A stretch of DNA of 64,000 bases from Cryptosporangium aurantiacum (GTDB lineage Bacteria; Actinomycetota; Actinomycetes; Mycobacteriales; Cryptosporangiaceae): positions 186,001 through 250,000 of the forward strand of contig NZ_FRCS01000010.1 in the NCBI RefSeq assembly GCF_900143005.1, read 5' to 3'. The position numbers and the translations under genes were made by a program. Shown piece by piece: positions 61,645 to 64,000 of the stretch; the first letter of the stretch is position 1, and each line of letters starts with the position of its first letter. A model generated the notes under the pieces. It did no database searches. It had not been told where the DNA came from and worked only from the letters and a program-made list of their open reading frames with translations.

Positions 61645-61700
61645 CCGAAGCGGATTGCATTCGCGAGGGCTATCGGCATTCCAAATGCAATCCGCTTCGG
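61645..61700. terminator. Long hairpin between purL and the convergent surface-protein gene
   Basis: A 17-bp perfect stem, CCGAAGCGGATTGCATT (61645-61661) with AATGCAATCCGCTTCGG (61684-61700), and a 22-nt loop. The stem is extended by GCC/GGC with one mismatch. It lies 11 bp after the purL stop and may end both transcripts. Confidence 0.7.
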
Positions 61701-61781
61701 CGGCGGCCCGCCGTTCGGGGAAGGCATCGGCGGCGCTCGGGGAGCTGAGCGCCGCCGGCCAGGGGTGGGCCGAGCGGACGC

Positions 61782-64000
61782 TCAGCGTTGGCCGTTCGGG
61801 GGCCAGTACTGCTGCGCCGACCACTCCGGTTCGGGCTGGTACTCCGGAGCGGGCGGGACGGGACCGGGCTGCTGCGGCGCGGCCTGCGGGTAGCCGCCGT
61901 AGGCGCCGTGCGGGGCCGGGTGGCCGGCCGGGGCCGGGGCCGGAGGCCCGCTCATCGGCGGCGTCGCGGGCTGGTAGCCCTGCGCAGGGTATCCCGGGTG
62001 GCCGGGCGTTGATCCGGGTGCCTGGGCCCACTGAGGGCCGCCGCCGTTGGGGCCCTGCCACTGTCCGTCGCTCTGCCACTGCCCGTCGTTCTGCTGCCAT
62101 GCCTGGGTCGGGGCCGGCGCGGCGTAGCCGTTCGCGGGGGGCGCCGACGGGTGCGGCCCGGGGTAGCCGCCGTACGGCGGCGCCGACCCGGGATAACCGC
62201 CCGCGGGTGGGGCCGATGCGGGGTACGCAGCCGCGGGCGGCGCCGAAGCCGGGTAGGCCGGAGACGCGGCGGCGGGATAACCGGCAGCCGGCGGCCCAGA
62301 GGCCGGGTACGCAGCGGCCGGCGGCGCCGACGCCGGGTAGGCCGACGCTGGCGGCGCGGAGGCCGGGTACGCAGCGGCCGGCGGCGCCGACGCCGGGTAG
62401 GCCGACGCTGGCGGCGCGGAGGCCGGGTACGCAGCCGCCGGGGGCGCCGACGCGGGGAACGCGGCGGTCGGCGGGGCGGCGCCGGGGTACCCCGCAGCCG
62501 GAGGCGCCGACGCGGGGAACGCCGCGGTCGGCGGTGCAGCGGCGGAGTATGCGGACGTCGGGTACGCCGAGGCGGGGGGCGCCGACGCGGGGTGGGAAGC
62601 GGTCGGCGGTGCCGGGGCGGGGTAGGACGGGGGCGCGGACCACTGCGCGGTCGGCTGCATCACCGACGTGTGCGGTGGGCCGGGCGGCGTCGGGGGAACC
62701 TGGCCCGGCGCGGCGGGGTACCCCGCCGATGTGGCCGCGAGCGGCGGCCCGGACATCGGGGTCGGCTGGGGTGCGGCGGCCGGGGGTGTGTCCCAGCCCG
62801 CCAGCGGTGCCTCGGCGAGCGGCGGTTCGCCGTAGGCCGCTCGGCCCGGCGTCCCCCATTGCTGTTCGAAACCGGGATTGACCGCGGGCCAGGCCGTGGT
62901 GGGGTCGCTGGGCGCGACCGGTCTACCGGACACCGGGGCGGGAACACCGGAGGCCGGAACACCGGAAGCGGGAGCGTCCGACTCGGCGGGCGACGGGTCG
63001 ATCGTGGGCCACTCCGCGGTGCGCTCGCCGGACGACGAGCCGTGGCCGGAGTCGCTGTCCGACCAGCCGCTGGGCGCGCCGGACACGTGGATCGGCTCGG
63101 TCGAGCGGTTCACGTAGGGCGCCTCGTCGGCGTTCTGCGCCCACCCGCCGGGCTGCCAGTTGCCCGCCGGCGGCGGCGCGCCCCAGACCGCGGTCGCGGC
63201 GGCACCCGCGGGCGCCTCGGCCCGGCCGAACGGGGGTTGGTTGGCGACCGTGGTCTCCGACAGCACGCTGTTCGGCACCCGCACCGGCATCGTCGGCATG
63301 ATCGACTCGGCCGCGACCAGGTCGGGAAGCTCCTGCGGGCCGCTGCCAGGACCGCCGGAGTCCTTGTCCTTGCGCTTGTACATCCACCAGCCCAGAGCAC
63401 CCAGGCCGCCGAGCGCCAGCACGATGCCGAGAACGACCAGCACGGTGTCCCACGGGAAGCCACCGTCGTCGGCCTTCAGCGCCTGCGGAGCCGGGCTGGT
63501 CGCCGGGGCCGGGCTGCTGGGCGCGGTCGAGGGGGTCGGGCTCGCGCTGGCGACCTGCTTGTCGAGCGCGAGTTGGACGCCGGTGATCGTGCCGTTCTGT
63601 GGCGTGACCGTCGTGCGGCTGACCTCGAAGCCGGCCATCGTCGCTTCGATCGTCACCTTGCTGCCGGCCAGCGGCGGGCTCGGTGTGCAGTTGAACGCAC
63701 CGGCCGAGTCGGTGGTCGCCAGGCACGTGGTGCCGTTGACGTCGCGGGCGACGACGCTCACCCCGACGATCGGCTGCCCGGAGCTGCCGTCGACGATCGT
63801 GCCGTTGATCTGGGTGACGGCGGGCGGTGCGCCGGCGAGGTTGAGCGTGAACTGGCTGCTGTCGTTGGCCGGGTTCGGATCGTCGCCGCCGGCGTCGATC
63901 GTGATCTGGCCGGTCGCGCTGAACACGTCGGTCGGCTGCAGGGACCCGGCCGGTGGTGCGCCGATGACCAGCGTGAAGACGGTCGTCTTACCGACGTCGA
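61782..64000 (-). CDS. Surface protein with Carboxypeptidase-regulatory-like domain and Ala/Pro-rich tail (partial)
   Basis: Its 5' end lies beyond the right edge; about 739 codons are in the window. The visible N-terminal part is beta-rich (TVFTLVIGAPPAGSLQPTDV, NDSSQFTLNLAGAPP), with a carboxypeptidase-regulatory-like repeat: TIVDGSSGQPIVGVSVVARD ... TTDSAGAFNCTP. A Pro/Ser/Thr stretch precedes one membrane helix (DTVLVVLGIVLALGGLGALG), then WWMYKRK. After this is a ~550-residue Ala/Pro/Tyr-rich tail of SAPPAAAYPASAPP repeats. If the helix is oriented by its flanking charges, the tail is inside. Function unknown. Confidence 0.7.
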   Translation of the reverse strand, partial: DVGKTTVFTLVIGAPPAGSLQPTDVFSATGQITIDAGGDDPNPANDSSQFTLNLAGAPPAVTQINGTIVDGSSGQPIVGVSVVARDVNGTTCLATTDSAGAFNCTPSPPLAGSKVTIEATMAGFEVSRTTVTPQNGTITGVQLALDKQVASASPTPSTAPSSPAPATSPAPQALKADDGGFPWDTVLVVLGIVLALGGLGALGWWMYKRKDKDSGGPGSGPQELPDLVAAESIMPTMPVRVPNSVLSETTVANQPPFGRAEAPAGAAATAVWGAPPPAGNWQPGGWAQNADEAPYVNRSTEPIHVSGAPSGWSDSDSGHGSSSGERTAEWPTIDPSPAESDAPASGVPASGVPAPVSGRPVAPSDPTTAWPAVNPGFEQQWGTPGRAAYGEPPLAEAPLAGWDTPPAAAPQPTPMSGPPLAATSAGYPAAPGQVPPTPPGPPHTSVMQPTAQWSAPPSYPAPAPPTASHPASAPPASAYPTSAYSAAAPPTAAFPASAPPAAGYPGAAPPTAAFPASAPPAAAYPASAPPASAYPASAPPAAAYPASAPPASAYPASAPPAAAYPASGPPAAGYPAAASPAYPASAPPAAAYPASAPPAGGYPGSAPPYGGYPGPHPSAPPANGYAAPAPTQAWQQNDGQWQSDGQWQGPNGGGPQWAQAPGSTPGHPGYPAQGYQPATPPMSGPPAPAPAGHPAPHGAYGGYPQAAPQQPGPVPPAPEYQPEPEWSAQQYWPPNGQR
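62301..62420 (-). repeat. Exact 60-bp tandem duplication
   Basis: Two identical 60-bp units (62301-62360 and 62361-62420) encode a 20-residue SAPPASAYP/SAPPAAAYP block of the Ala/Pro-rich tail. A third, incomplete copy follows. Perfect identity points to recent duplication. Confidence 0.85.

Noticed and set aside
60947-62881. Long plus-strand frame crossing purL end and the surface-protein gene
   Set aside because: It overlaps two supported genes in the wrong frame and is Arg/Pro-rich low-complexity.
1-64000. tRNA, rRNA, insertion sequences and prophage genes
   Set aside because: Looked for cloverleaf-like GGTTCGAATCC motifs, transposase DDE patterns and phage structural genes; none was convincing.

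Overview
This is a stretch of very GC-rich (about 70 %), densely coding chromosome from an actinomycete. The evidence is lineage-marker families: a mycothiol-dependent maleylpyruvate isomerase-type enzyme, an F420-dependent luciferase-like oxidoreductase, two XRE/DUF5753 regulators (one with its DUF397 partner), the PurS/PurQ/PurL three-protein FGAM synthase, frequent GTG starts and 4-bp GTGA/ATGA stop-start overlaps. The overall mix resembles Cryptosporangium-type actinobacteria, but that genus assignment is an inference. No tRNA, rRNA, CRISPR array, transposase or prophage gene was recognised.

Layout. 1-8300: an ECF sigma factor cut by the window edge, small enzymes (LLM oxidoreductase, two VOC proteins, hydrolase, mycothiol enzyme) and regulators (MarR, MerR, XRE-TPR), two of which have clear operators. 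8.3-12.1 kb: a slightly less GC-rich accessory patch with a three-gene membrane/cupin/HD cassette and an MBL-fold hydrolase. 12.1-15.7 kb: an overlapping operon for an OmpA-like lipoprotein, a four-helix membrane protein and a vWA protein. 15.9-21 kb: two histidine kinases around one LuxR-type response regulator, then a nitronate monooxygenase. 21.6-25.8 kb: dnaE with a translationally coupled zinc-ribbon protein. 26-32.6 kb: a Ser/Thr kinase, nitronate monooxygenase, TetR, thiolase-like protein and PQQ-propeller lipoprotein. 32.6-38.3 kb: secreted and regulatory accessory genes, including two resolvase-fold proteins without the catalytic serine, divergent from an XRE/DUF397 pair. 38.4-44.1 kb: OsmC, then a signalling cluster (STAS, GAF, receiver, PAS-GAF histidine kinase, EAL). 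44.2-51.3 kb: dihydrolipoyl dehydrogenase, hypothetical proteins, an AAHS-type MFS transporter, a quinone reductase under a MerR-type promoter, and purB. 51.3-57 kb: small conserved proteins, an XRE regulator, a membrane-anchored solute-binding protein with a Gln-rich tail, and a pair of small secreted paralogues. 57-61.6 kb: NmrA-like reductase/TetR with a perfect operator, then purS-purQ-purL. The window ends inside a large Ala/Pro-rich surface protein.

How the genes work together. Housekeeping functions are dnaE, lpd, purB and purSQL; purB and purSQL both serve purine biosynthesis. Much of the rest is sensing and regulation. At least six regulator/target pairs can be read from inverted repeats between divergent genes or at gene starts (5.7, 6.2, 28.9, 37.2, 48.6 and 57.6 kb). 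The least explained units are the 8.9-11.2 kb cassette, the dead-resolvase pair at 33.5-34.5 kb, the OmpA/vWA operon and the secreted pair at 56.2-56.9 kb.
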